Positions 44,061-52,213 of a stretch of DNA of 64,000 nt are shown here, one piece after another (the stretch's first letter is position 1; each line of letters opens with the position of its first letter). The position numbers were made by a program, and so were the translations under genes. Under the pieces are notes generated by a model. It was not told the origin of the DNA. It searched no databases and saw only the letters and a program-made list of their open reading frames with translations. Source of the DNA: Nocardioides sp. CFH 31398. Lineage in GTDB: Bacteria > Actinomycetota > Actinomycetes > Propionibacteriales > Nocardioidaceae. The stretch covers positions 248,001 to 312,000 of the forward strand of contig NZ_JAKUHT010000012.1 of NCBI RefSeq assembly GCF_022436705.1, given 5' to 3'.

Positions 44061-44440
44061 CATGCCGTGCCCGCTGAGGTGGTCCCGGCACCGCGGCGGT
44101 CGAGCTGGTCGAGGTGGTCGAGCAGCGAGGAGCTCTGGCGACGAGCGCGTCGAGACCGCCGGTCGCCGGGGGTGGTCCTGGCACTGCGGCGGTCGAGCTG
44201 GTCGAGGTGGTCGAGCAGCGAGGAGCTCTGGCGACGAGCGCGTCGAGACCGCCGGTCGCCGGCGGTGGTCCTGGCACCGCGGCGGTCGAGCTGGTCGAGA
44301 CCGGGACCTCCCGGTGAGAGTCGGCATGGTCTCGACGGCCGCGCGGTTCCTGAGCCTGTCAACGGGCGCCGGGGGCTCGGTTGCTGCTCGACCAGCAAGC
44401 GGCCTCGGCGACGAGCGCGATGAGACCGCCGGTGGCGGGG
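44061..44440. repeat. 93-bp tandem repeat array built from the REP-like family
   Basis: Units start at 44093, 44186 and 44279 with GCGGCGGTCGAGCTGGTCGA: two full 93-bp copies plus a partial third. Each contains GGTGGTCGAGCAGCGAGGAG and ends GCGCGTCGAGACCGCCGGTC. A partial copy precedes (from ~44070) and a degenerate one follows (CTCGACCAGCAAGCGGCCTC to GATGAGACC, ~44389-44433). The 475-bp gap 44036-44510 contains nothing else I can support; 93 bp is a multiple of three, so frames stay open, but this is not coding. Confidence 0.85.
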
Positions 44441-44510
44441 TGACCGGCCGGGCCGCAGCCGACGACGCCGACGGGACCGACCGCACCGGCTCCGGGGTAC
44501 CCGCACGGGC

Positions 44511-45137
44511 GTGGAGGTCGCCGAGCTCGTCGAGAAGCACCCGCGGGTGTTCCACGTCGCGGCCGCGGAGTCGTGGCCGTCGATCCAGCGCCACGGGCTG
44601 CTGTCCGCCGAGGCCCTGCTCGACAGGTACGGCGTCACCGGCGAGGAGCGTGACTCGCTGCTGCGCCGACCGCGTCCGCGGTCGGTGACCCTGCAGGACC
44701 CCGAGCTCGGCGTCGCCGTCGTCCGCGACCAGCTGCCCCTGAAGTTCATCGAGCGCCTCGTCGAGCCCGGCACCACCGTCGAGGACTTCTGCCTCGCCCT
44801 CAACGCCCGCACCTACCTCGCCGCCACCCGCGCGCGCCTGGACCGGCTGCTCGGCGCCCGCGCCTACCGCGGCCGTCCCCAGGTCGTGCTCACTGTCGAC
44901 ACCGTGGCACTGGTGGCCCGTCACGCCGACGCCGTCCGGCTCTGTCGCTTCAACAGCGGCGCCTGCACCCACCTCAGCCACCCGGTCCGCGGCCCCGGCT
45001 CGTGGTCGACGATCGCCGACTACCCGTACGACGCCCACCGCCGCCGGTACGGCGACCCGCTGGCCGAGGTGACCGTGCTGGGCGGCGTCCCGGACGTCAC
45101 CGACCTGGTCACCGACCTCGAGTGGGTCACGCCGTGA
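44511..45137 (+). CDS. DUF7002-like protein
   Basis: A 208-residue soluble protein: [30 protein letters not shown] near the N-terminus, [39 protein letters not shown], and a C-terminus with [13 protein letters not shown] and [10 protein letters not shown]. The FHVA...IQRHGL pattern recalls ADP-ribosyltransferase-like folds, but the catalytic residues cannot be assigned with confidence. GTG start. It overlaps the convergent DUF2200 gene by 11 bp. Confidence 0.72.
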   Translation: MEVAELVEKHPRVFHVAAAESWPSIQRHGLLSAEALLDRYGVTGEERDSLLRRPRPRSVTLQDPELGVAVVRDQLPLKFIERLVEPGTTVEDFCLALNARTYLAATRARLDRLLGARAYRGRPQVVLTVDTVALVARHADAVRLCRFNSGACTHLSHPVRGPGSWSTIADYPYDAHRRRYGDPLAEVTVLGGVPDVTDLVTDLEWVTP

Positions 45138-45480
45138 CGGGGCTGCGCAGCACCTTCGCCATCGGCCGGCCCTTGGCCAGCTCGTCGACCAGCTTGTCGA
45201 GGTAGCGGATCTTCTGCATCAGCGGGTCCTCCACCTCCTGGACCTTCACGCCGCAGACCGACCCGGTGATGAGGGAGGCGGAGGGGTTGAGGTCCGCGGC
45301 GTCGAAGAAGTCGACGAACGTCGTCCGCCCCTCGAGGTGCCGCTCCAGGGTGGCCTGGTCGAAGCCGGTCAGCCACCGCACGACCTCGTCGACCTCGTCC
45401 TTCGTCCGGCCCTTCCTCTCGGCCTTCGTGACGTAGTGCGGGTAGACGTCCGCGACGGCCGTGGTGAAGATCCGGTGCAT
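45127..45480 (-). CDS. DUF2200 domain protein
   Basis: A 117-residue soluble protein matching DUF2200 throughout: [41 protein letters not shown] (read in parts), [47 protein letters not shown] (in parts). The family is widespread and uncharacterised. ATG 45480 lies 7 nt after a TAGCGT box (complement of 45488-45493), so it looks leaderless. Confidence 0.88.
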   Translation of the reverse strand: MHRIFTTAVADVYPHYVTKAERKGRTKDEVDEVVRWLTGFDQATLERHLEGRTTFVDFFDAADLNPSASLITGSVCGVKVQEVEDPLMQKIRYLDKLVDELAKGRPMAKVLRSPVTA

Positions 45481-45579
45481 GTCCGGCACGCTAGCCAGGA
45501 GCGGCGACGGCCGCCAGGAGCCCGGCTGCCCTCCCCGTCCGGTGACCGATGTCGGCGGGCTGGGGCACACTGTCGAGGC

Positions 45580-45978
45580 ATGGCGCACGACCGCATGTAC
45601 GACGACGCCGACCCTCTGCTGACGCGTCTGCGCGAGCTGGCGCTGGCCCTGCCGGAGGCCTACGAGAAGGAGGCCTGGGGGCGCCCGACGTTCCGCGCGG
45701 GCAAGATCTTCGCGATCTACGGCGGCGGGGTGAAGGTCGCGCCGGGCGACCACGAGCCGCACGACCGCGCCGTCCTGGTCAAGCCCGAGCCGGGGGAGGT
45801 CGCGGCGCTCGACGAGGACCCCCGCTTCTTCGTCCCGGCCTACTACGGGCCGTTCGGCTGGCGCGGGCTCGACCTCGACGGCGAGGACGTCGACTGGACC
45901 GAGGTCGCCGAGCTGCTCGACGCCTCCTTCCGCCAGGTCGCCAGCCGTTCGGCCGTCAAGGAGCTGGACTCCCGCTGA
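45580..45978 (+). CDS. MmcQ/YjbR family protein
   Basis: A 132-residue protein of the CyaY-like MmcQ/YjbR fold: [63 protein letters not shown], and a final helix [14 protein letters not shown]. The fold is thought to bind DNA; function unknown. ATG start. Confidence 0.86.
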   Translation: MAHDRMYDDADPLLTRLRELALALPEAYEKEAWGRPTFRAGKIFAIYGGGVKVAPGDHEPHDRAVLVKPEPGEVAALDEDPRFFVPAYYGPFGWRGLDLDGEDVDWTEVAELLDASFRQVASRSAVKELDSR

Positions 45979-46064
45979 GCGGGGCCGGGCCGGGGCCTGA
46001 GCGCCACCTGAAGATGACACGCGGGGTCACGGGCCGGGGCGCCTCGCGCCGGTAGCGTGGGTCC

Positions 46065-47948
46065 GTGACCGCTACCCCCTGGGCTCGCCCTCCCGGCGAG
46101 ATCGTCGTGGACGGCTACACGCTGCTGTCCAAGATCGGGGAGGGCGGCATGGGGGTCGTCCACCTCGCCCAGCGCCGCAACGGCCCGCGCGTCGCCCTGA
46201 AGGTGCTGCGGCCCCACGTGGTGGGCGGAGACGAGGGGCGCGCCCGCCTGGCCCGCGAGGTCACCTCCCTGAGCCGCGTCCGGTCTCGCCGCGTCGCGGA
46301 GATCGTGGACGCCGACCCCTGGGGCGAGATCCCGTACGTCGCGACCCGCTACGTCCCCGGTCCCGCCCTGCACGACTTCGTCGCCGACGAGGGCCCCATG
46401 ACCGGGGGCACGCTGCGGCGCTTCGCCGCCGGGCTCGCCGAGGCGCTGCGCGCCGTGCACGACGTCGGGGTGCTGCACCGCGACATCAAGCCCTCCAACG
46501 TGCTCATCGAGGGCCGCGACCCCGTCCTCATCGACTTCGGGCTGGCCCGCCTCGCCGAGGAGGACCAGCGGCTGACACAGACCGGCTGGTTGCTGGGGAC
46601 CCCCGGCTACCTGGCCCCCGAGATCCTCGAGGGGGACGACCCGACGTCCGCGGCCGACGTCCACTCGTGGGCGGCGACCGTCGTCTTCGCCGGCACCGGC
46701 CGCTCGCCGTTCGGCCGCGGCCCCGCGATGGCGGTGATGGACCGGGTCCGCCGCGGCGCCCACGACCTCGCCGGCCTGCCCGGGCCCGCGCGGCGGCTGC
46801 TCGAGCCCGCGCTTCACCCCGACCCGCTGGTCCGCCCCACCCTGGACGAGATCGCCGTCGAGCTGGAGGCCCCCCGGCCCCCCGCACCGGCTCCCGTGCC
46901 GGTCGTGGACGTCGAGGACACGCTCGAGGACCCCCCGCTGACGCTGCCGTACGCCGCTGTCCTCCGCGACGAGCGCGAGGCCCGCTCGGCCCAGGACGCC
47001 GACGCCGCCACCACCGTGGAGCCGCTGCCCCCGACCGCGGTCGAGACCCGCTACGACGACCGGTTCGACGACCGGTTCGACGACGACGACCTCGAGGACG
47101 TCGAGGACGGCTACGACGAGGGCGACGACGAGTACGACGGGGGCTACGACGCGTACGACGGGGGCTACGACGAGCGGCCCGTGATCGGGCTGGCTCCGCA
47201 GCGCGCGCCGTACCAGCAGCCGCCGCCGATCGACCCCCGGCTGCGACCCGCCGACCCGGACGCACCCGCGTGGGACCCGTACGACCCCCGCGACCCCTAC
47301 GGTGCACGGCCCCCGTACGCACCGGACGCCCCGCCGCGGCAGAGCGCGGCGGAGCGCTTCCGCTCCTCGCTGCTCGTCGTCCTCGGCGGCGTCGGTGTCG
47401 CGGCCGGTGTCGCGGCGTACCCCTGGATCACGCTGATGGTCCTCGTCGTCGTGGTGTGGCTGCTGCGGGCCGTGTCCGCGGCGAGCAGCTCGGTGGCCGA
47501 GCGCCGCATGGTCCGCGGCCGCCGCTGGTACGACGTCCCCCGCGCGAGCGCGCTCCTGCCGTGGCACCTCGTGGCGACCGTGCCCGTGACGGTGCTGCTC
47601 TGGCTGTGGTCCCTCGGGTTCGCCGGGTGCGCCGCCGTCCTGGCGTGGGGCGTCGGGGCGGGGTCGAGCGCCGTCCTCGGCCTCTTCGGGGCCGTGCTGG
47701 CCCTCTGCCTGTGGACCGGGCCCGGTGGCGGACGCCTGCGGCGGCCCGTGCGCGGCCTGTTGCGGCCCGTCTCCGCGGAGGCCGCGTCCTGGGGCGTCGC
47801 GCTGCTGCTGGTCGGCGGCGCGGCCGTCGTCCTGGCCCTGCTGGTGTCGTCGCAGGGGACCTCGTGGCTGCCGGCCGAGGCCGCCCCGTGGGACGGCTGG
47901 CGCCTGCCGCGACTGCGTGACCTGCTCGGCGGCCGGGCCGGCGCCTGA
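46065..47948 (+). CDS. membrane serine/threonine protein kinase
   Basis: A 627-residue Hanks-type kinase. Kinase domain ~16-280: Gly loop GEGGMGVV (25-32), Lys46 in VALKVL, HRDIKPSN with Asp140, DFGLA with Asp157 and the TGWLLGTPGYLAPE activation segment. A Pro/acidic linker follows, including a striking Asp/Tyr-rich stretch (47041-47180: DDRFDDRFDDDDLEDVEDGY and GYDAYDGGYDE repeats). Several C-terminal transmembrane helices end the protein, with no PASTA or other extracellular sensor, so ligand sensing would have to be within the membrane. GTG 46065 lies 6 nt after TAGCGT (46053-46058), suggesting leaderless translation. Substrates unknown. Confidence 0.92.
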   Translation: MTATPWARPPGEIVVDGYTLLSKIGEGGMGVVHLAQRRNGPRVALKVLRPHVVGGDEGRARLAREVTSLSRVRSRRVAEIVDADPWGEIPYVATRYVPGPALHDFVADEGPMTGGTLRRFAAGLAEALRAVHDVGVLHRDIKPSNVLIEGRDPVLIDFGLARLAEEDQRLTQTGWLLGTPGYLAPEILEGDDPTSAADVHSWAATVVFAGTGRSPFGRGPAMAVMDRVRRGAHDLAGLPGPARRLLEPALHPDPLVRPTLDEIAVELEAPRPPAPAPVPVVDVEDTLEDPPLTLPYAAVLRDEREARSAQDADAATTVEPLPPTAVETRYDDRFDDRFDDDDLEDVEDGYDEGDDEYDGGYDAYDGGYDERPVIGLAPQRAPYQQPPPIDPRLRPADPDAPAWDPYDPRDPYGARPPYAPDAPPRQSAAERFRSSLLVVLGGVGVAAGVAAYPWITLMVLVVVVWLLRAVSAASSSVAERRMVRGRRWYDVPRASALLPWHLVATVPVTVLLWLWSLGFAGCAAVLAWGVGAGSSAVLGLFGAVLALCLWTGPGGGRLRRPVRGLLRPVSAEAASWGVALLLVGGAAVVLALLVSSQGTSWLPAEAAPWDGWRLPRLRDLLGGRAGA

Positions 47949-48007
47949 CCGCCCGCCTGACGGTCCCACCCTGGGCCGGACGACGGATCCGTGCCAGACT
48001 GCCCGAC

Positions 48008-48034
48008 GTGCGTCACCTCATCGCCATTCTCTAG
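48008..48034 (+). CDS. cimA leader peptide (MRHLIAIL)
   Basis: An eight-codon frame starting GTG reads (M)RHLIAIL and stops with TAG. Half of it is Leu/Ile codons, placed 30 nt before a terminator and upstream of citramalate synthase. A CAGACT box at 47995-48000 would give a leaderless transcript starting at the GTG. Confidence 0.82.
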   Translation: MRHLIAIL

Positions 48035-48064
48035 CGCGTCCGCGAACCTCTCGCCGACGCGCCG

Positions 48065-48091
48065 ACCTCCTGCTCCCACAGGAGGTTTTTT
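48065..48091 (+). terminator. cimA attenuator terminator
   Basis: ACCTCCTG (48065-48072) pairs perfectly with CAGGAGGT (48079-48086), loop of 6 nt, followed by a T-run to 48091. It sits between the leader peptide and cimA, the expected position for amino-acid-controlled attenuation. Confidence 0.9.
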
Positions 48092-48124
48092 CATGTCCCG
48101 AGTCCCACACAGAAGGCCGAACCG

Positions 48125-49726
48125 ATGAACCTGCAGGGCGACTTCCACGTCTACGACACGACGCTGCGCGACGGCGCGCAGCAGGAGGGCCTCAACCTCT
48201 CCGTCGCCGACAAGCTGACCATCGCCCGGCGCATCGACGAGCTGGGTGTCGGCTACATCGAGGGCGGCTGGCCGGGGGCGAACCCGAAGGACACCGAGTT
48301 CTTCCGCCGCGCCCGGTCCGAGCTCGACCTGAAGCACGCCCGTCTGACCGCCTTCGGCGCCACCCGCCGGGCCGGGGCGAAGGCCGCCGACGACCCGCTG
48401 GTCGCCGCCCTGCGCGACTCGGGCGCGCAGACGATCACCCTCGTCGCCAAGTCGCACGACCGCCACGTCGAGCTGGCGCTGCGGACCACGCTGGAGGAGA
48501 ACCTCGCGATGGTCCGCGACACCGTCACCCACCTGCGTGCCGAGGGCCGCCAGGTCTTCGTCGACGCCGAGCACTTCTTCGACGGCTACCGCGACAACCG
48601 CGACTACGCCCTCGAGGTGCTGCGCGCGGCCTGGGAGTCCGGCGCCGAGGTCGTCGCGCTGTGCGACACCAACGGCGGGATGCTCCCGCCCTGGGTGACC
48701 GAGGTCGTCTCCGACGTCATGACCGTCGCGAACGAGTCCGGCGGCCGCGTCGGCATGCACGCGCACAACGACACCGGCTGCGCCGTCGCGAACAGCCTCG
48801 CCGCCGTCGCCGCGGGCGCCACCCACGTCCAGGGCTGCCTCAACGGGTACGGCGAGCGCACCGGCAACGCCGACCTCGTCACCGTCGTCGCGAACCTCGA
48901 GCTGAAGACCGGTCGCCAGGCGCTCCCCGAGGGCCGACTCGCGGAGGCGACCCGCATCGCCCACGCCGTCGCGGAGAACACGAACATCCCGCCCGCGTCG
49001 CGCCAGCCGTACGTCGGGTCCTCGGCGTTCGCCCACAAGGCCGGGCTGCACGCCAGCGCCATCAAGGTCGACCCGAACCTCTACCAGCACATGGATCCCG
49101 CCGGCGTCGGCAACGACATGCGCCTGCTCGTCTCGGACATGGCCGGCCGCGCGTCCATCGAGCTCAAGGGCCGCGAGCTGGGCTTCGACCTGTCGGCGGA
49201 CAAGGAGCTGCTCACCACCATCACCGACCGGGTGAAGGAGCTCGAGGCCGGCGGGATGAGCTTCGAGGCCGCCGACGCGTCGTTCGAGCTGCTGCTGGCC
49301 GACCTCGCCGGCGGCGGGCGGCCGTCGTACTTCGAGATCGAGTCGTGGCGTGTCATCACCGAGAGCGGCGGCGGGACGGCCGGTCCCGAGGCGGTCTCCG
49401 AGGCCACCGTCAAGCTCCGCGCCGGCGGCGAGCGCCACGTGGTGACGGGGGAGGGGAACGGTCCCGTCAACGCCCTCGACCAGGCCCTCCGCGGCGCCAT
49501 CGGCCGGGCGTACCCCGAGGTCGCGAAGTTCGACCTCGTCGACTACAAGGTCCGCATCCTCGACCAGGGCCACGGCACCGACGCCGTCACCCGCGTGCTC
49601 ATCGAGACCGCGGACGGCGAGACCACCTGGGTCACCGTCGGCGTCGGGCACAACGTGGTGGAGGCCTCCTGGGCCGCGCTGCTCGACGGCCTCACCTACG
49701 GGCTGCGCCGCCACCACGTGGCCTGA
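48125..49726 (+). CDS. cimA: (R)-citramalate synthase
   Basis: Condenses pyruvate and acetyl-CoA to citramalate, the threonine-independent route to 2-oxobutyrate for isoleucine. The 533-residue protein has the TIM-barrel signature VYDTTLRDGAQQEGLNLSV, GVGYIEGGWPGANPKDTEFF, AEHFFDGYRDN, VVALCDTNGGMLP, HAHNDTGCAVANSLAAVAAGATHVQGCLNGYGERTGNADL (in parts), SSAFAHKAGLHASAIKVDP and a C-terminal regulatory LeuA_dimer domain (EATVKLRAGGERHVVTGEGNGPVNALDQ type). The GANPKD and AFAHKAGLH forms fit citramalate rather than isopropylmalate synthase. Attenuated by the Ile/Leu leader upstream. Confidence 0.93.
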   Translation: MNLQGDFHVYDTTLRDGAQQEGLNLSVADKLTIARRIDELGVGYIEGGWPGANPKDTEFFRRARSELDLKHARLTAFGATRRAGAKAADDPLVAALRDSGAQTITLVAKSHDRHVELALRTTLEENLAMVRDTVTHLRAEGRQVFVDAEHFFDGYRDNRDYALEVLRAAWESGAEVVALCDTNGGMLPPWVTEVVSDVMTVANESGGRVGMHAHNDTGCAVANSLAAVAAGATHVQGCLNGYGERTGNADLVTVVANLELKTGRQALPEGRLAEATRIAHAVAENTNIPPASRQPYVGSSAFAHKAGLHASAIKVDPNLYQHMDPAGVGNDMRLLVSDMAGRASIELKGRELGFDLSADKELLTTITDRVKELEAGGMSFEAADASFELLLADLAGGGRPSYFEIESWRVITESGGGTAGPEAVSEATVKLRAGGERHVVTGEGNGPVNALDQALRGAIGRAYPEVAKFDLVDYKVRILDQGHGTDAVTRVLIETADGETTWVTVGVGHNVVEASWAALLDGLTYGLRRHHVA

Positions 49727-49759
49727 CCACCGAACCCGGGCCGACCCGGGGGGCCGGTG

Positions 49760-50350
49760 CTACTCCCGGACGATCCGGCGGGCCAGGTCGGTCCAGGACT
49801 CGAGCACGCGGTCGACCGGGAAGTCGGCGCGGCGCAGGTCGGGGTCGAGCAGGGGGACCTCGAGCGGCGCCAGCAGGGCGGTGGCGAGCATGGGCAGGTC
49901 GCCGGTGACGCCGAGCTCACGCAGCAGGTGGCGCACGTGCAGCACGGTGAAGAGGTGGGCGGGCCCGGACCGACGTCCGAACCCGCCGGCGGCCCGGATG
50001 AGGTCGGCGTTGAGCAGGGTGGTCTCGAGGCGGGAGCGCCCCAGGGCGACGAGGCGGTCCCACGGCGGCGCCCCGGGCCCCAGCGGCGGCTCGCCCGAGA
50101 TGACGGCGGCCTGCCAGGCCTTCTCCGAGTCGTCGAGGACGGCGGTCATCAGGCCCTCACGCGAGCCAAACCGGCGGAACACCGTGCCCTTGCCGACCCC
50201 GGCCTCGGTCGCGACGGCGTCGGTGGTGACCGCCTCCACCCCGCACCGGGCGACCAGGGCGTGGGCGGCGCGCAGCAGGAGCTCGCGGTTGCGCACGGCG
50301 TCGCTGCGCTCCGGGGGCGGGTCCCCGACGAGGGGGAGGAGGTCGACCAT
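49760..50350 (-). CDS. TetR family regulator
   Basis: A 196-residue repressor. The helix-turn-helix is RELLLRAAHALVARCGVEAVTTDAVATEAGVGKGTVFRRFGSREGLM (read in parts), followed by a ligand-binding domain with no strong family clue (WQAAVISGEPPLGPGAPPWDRL). ATG 50350. It is divergent from the FMN reductase gene, with a dyad between them, so it probably represses both genes. Confidence 0.9.
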   Translation of the reverse strand: MVDLLPLVGDPPPERSDAVRNRELLLRAAHALVARCGVEAVTTDAVATEAGVGKGTVFRRFGSREGLMTAVLDDSEKAWQAAVISGEPPLGPGAPPWDRLVALGRSRLETTLLNADLIRAAGGFGRRSGPAHLFTVLHVRHLLRELGVTGDLPMLATALLAPLEVPLLDPDLRRADFPVDRVLESWTDLARRIVRE

Positions 50351-50396
50351 GGTGCGCCCAACGTAGTGGGGACGCCCCCGGCCAGCCCGGGAATAG

Positions 50397-50416
50397 AAAC
50401 GGACTGCGGTCCGGTT
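50397..50416. promoter_or_regulatory. likely TetR operator between the regulator and FMN reductase genes
   Basis: AAACGGACTGCGGTCCGGTT is a dyad with arms AA-CGGAC and GTCCG-TT around a 4-nt centre (one mismatched pair). It lies 46 nt from the TetR start and 40 nt from the reductase start. Confidence 0.6.
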
Positions 50417-50456
50417 AGGGGTGGCGACCGAGACCGACCCCCCAGAGGAGATCCCC

Positions 50457-51005
50457 ATGACCACCACCGTCGCCGTCCTCGTCGGCAGCCTCCGCGCCGA
50501 CTCCGTCAACCGCCGCGTGGCCGAGCGCCTGCGCGACACCGCCCCGGAGGGCGTCGAGCTCCGGATCGTCGAGGGCCTCGACCTGCTGCCCTTCTACAAC
50601 GAGGACGTCGACGCGCCCGGCCGCACGCCCGAGGCCGCCGTCCACCTGCGCGAGCAGGTCGCCGCCGCCGACCGCGTGCTGGCGGTGACGCCGGAGTACA
50701 ACGGCACGATGCCCGCCGTCCTGAACAACGCCCTGGACTGGCTGTCGCGCCCGTACGGCGCCGGCGCCGTGGTCGGCAAGCCGTTCGGCGTCGTCGGCGT
50801 CACGCCCACGCCGTACGGCGGGAAGTGGTCCCACGCGGACGCTGCCCGCTCGGCCGGGATCGCCGGTGCGACCGTCGTCGAGGACGTCACCGTCTCCCAG
50901 TCGTCGATCGACGTCGACGTGCTCGCCGACGAGCAGGTGCAGCAGCGCCTGAGCGACGCCCTGCGCACGCTGGTCGCCGCCGAGCCGCAGACCGCCGCGG
51001 CCTGA
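50457..51005 (+). CDS. NADPH-dependent FMN reductase / NAD(P)H quinone reductase-like flavoprotein
   Basis: A 182-residue flavodoxin-fold enzyme: VAVLVGSLRADSVNRRVAERL (FMN phosphate loop), LPFYNEDVDAPGRTPEAV region, AVTPEYNGTMPAVLNNALDWLSRPYG (the family PEYN-x4-LKNAIDW motif) and KPFGVVGVTPTPYGGKW. It reduces quinones, azo or FMN using NADPH. ATG 50457 follows AGAGGAG. Regulation by the divergent TetR is predicted. Confidence 0.92.
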   Translation: MTTTVAVLVGSLRADSVNRRVAERLRDTAPEGVELRIVEGLDLLPFYNEDVDAPGRTPEAAVHLREQVAAADRVLAVTPEYNGTMPAVLNNALDWLSRPYGAGAVVGKPFGVVGVTPTPYGGKWSHADAARSAGIAGATVVEDVTVSQSSIDVDVLADEQVQQRLSDALRTLVAAEPQTAAA

Positions 51006-51052
51006 GCGAGGGGCCTCGGAGGACCCGCCGGGGGCTGGGGGAGGATGGGCGC

Positions 51053-51598
51053 ATGTCGTCCGTGCGCACCCCCGACCCCAACCCCGGCTGGCTCTCGGAG
51101 CTGGCGTTGGAGGAGACCCGGAGCCGGGTCCCGATCCTGTACGTCGAGGCCGTGCCCGTGCGGCTGACGCCCGAGGGCGTCGTGGAGCAGGTCGGCGTCC
51201 TGCTGCGCGGGTCCAGCACCGGGGAGATCACCCGGACGCTGGTCTCCGGGCGGGTCTACCACGGGGAGTCCATCCGGACCGCGCTCATGCGGAACCTCGA
51301 GAAGGACCTCGGCCCGATGGCGTTCCCCCGGCTCCCCGCGTGCCCGGTGCCGTTCACGGTGGCCGAGTACCTGCCCATGCCCGGGGTCAGCCCGCTGCAC
51401 GACCCCCGGCAGCACGCCGTCGCACTCGTGTACGTCGTCCCGGTGACCGGGGACTGCGAGCCCCGCCAGGACGCCCTCGAGCTGACCTGGCTGACGCCCG
51501 CGGAGGCGCTGAGCGCCGAGCTGCGCGGCGAGCTGGAGGGCGGTCGCGGGCTGCTGCTGACCCAGGCGATGGCCCACGTGGGCGCGAACCTGGCCTGA
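51053..51598 (+). CDS. NUDIX-fold protein (DUF4916 type) with degenerate Nudix box
   Basis: A 181-residue protein: DPNPGWLSELALEETRSRVPILYVEAVPVRL (in parts), EQVGVLLRGSSTGEITRTLVSGRVYHGESIRTALMRNLEKDLG (in parts). The last segment aligns with the Nudix box, but the REUxEE catalytic glutamates are replaced (RNLEKDLG), so hydrolysis is doubtful. C-terminus: AVALVYVVPVTGDCEPRQDALELTWLTPAEAL. GGGGGAGGATGGG precedes the ATG. It lies 11 nt upstream of the acetyltransferase gene. Confidence 0.78.
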   Translation: MSSVRTPDPNPGWLSELALEETRSRVPILYVEAVPVRLTPEGVVEQVGVLLRGSSTGEITRTLVSGRVYHGESIRTALMRNLEKDLGPMAFPRLPACPVPFTVAEYLPMPGVSPLHDPRQHAVALVYVVPVTGDCEPRQDALELTWLTPAEALSAELRGELEGGRGLLLTQAMAHVGANLA

Positions 51599-51609
51599 GG
51601 CCGCCTGTC

Positions 51610-52158
51610 GTGACGGTCCGGCAGAGCACCTGCGCCACCGCGGACGTCGACGCGCCCACGCTCGCCGCGGTGCGTGGCCTGCTGGTCGAGGTCTTCGGGG
51701 ACGCCGGGGACGAGGGCTTCACCGACGCCGACTGGGACCACACCCTCGGTGGCCACCACGTGCTCGCCCGGGAGGCCGGCGAGGTCGTCGGCCACGCCGC
51801 GCTCGTCTGCCGCCGGGTGCTGCACGACGGCCGCACGCTGCGCTGCGGCTACGTCGAGGGCGTCGTCGTCCGCGCCGACCGGCGGCGCCGGGGCATCGCC
51901 GACGCCCTCATGGCCGAGGTCGAGCGTCTGCTGGCCGGGTTCGACGTCGGCGCATTGGGCGCGACCGACGACGGGCGCCCGCTCTACCTGCGGCGCGGCT
52001 GGGTGCCGTGGCGCGGCCGGTTGTCCGCGCTGACGCCGTCCGGCGTCGTCCCCACCCCGGACGAGGAGGGCGACGTGCTGGTCATGGCGCTGCCCGGCGT
52101 CCCGCTCGACCTCGACGGCGGCCTGACCTGCGACTGGCGCCTCGGCGACCTCTGGTGA
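51610..52158 (+). CDS. aminoglycoside 2'-N-acetyltransferase-like GNAT protein (AAC(2')-I family)
   Basis: A 182-residue GNAT protein. It closely follows the mycobacterial AAC(2')-I pattern: DADWDHTLGGHHVLARE, VCRRVLHDGRTLRCGYVEGVVVRADRRRRGIADALMAEVE (acetyl-CoA motif, in parts), LGALGATDDGRPLYLRRGWVPWRG, LTPSGVVPTPDEEGDVLVM and the C-terminus LTCDWRLGDLW. Family members acetylate the 2'-amine of aminoglycosides and are usually chromosomal housekeeping genes in actinobacteria; the native role may be different. GTG start right after the NUDIX-fold gene. Confidence 0.87.
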   Translation: MTVRQSTCATADVDAPTLAAVRGLLVEVFGDAGDEGFTDADWDHTLGGHHVLAREAGEVVGHAALVCRRVLHDGRTLRCGYVEGVVVRADRRRRGIADALMAEVERLLAGFDVGALGATDDGRPLYLRRGWVPWRGRLSALTPSGVVPTPDEEGDVLVMALPGVPLDLDGGLTCDWRLGDLW

Positions 52159-52213
52159 GCCGCTGAGCCCCGGGCGCTCCGAGCGACCGCGGTGGGTGAC
52201 GGGAGGGACGACG

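Noticed and set aside
44093..44300. Possible CRISPR array or repeat-containing gene.
   Set aside because: The copies are contiguous 93-bp tandem units with no unique spacers and no cas genes; protein reading is only kept open by the multiple-of-three length.
48125..49726. 2-isopropylmalate synthase (LeuA).
   Set aside because: The GGWPGANPKD and SSAFAHKAGLHASA forms and the length around 530 match citramalate synthase; an Ile-containing leader also fits.
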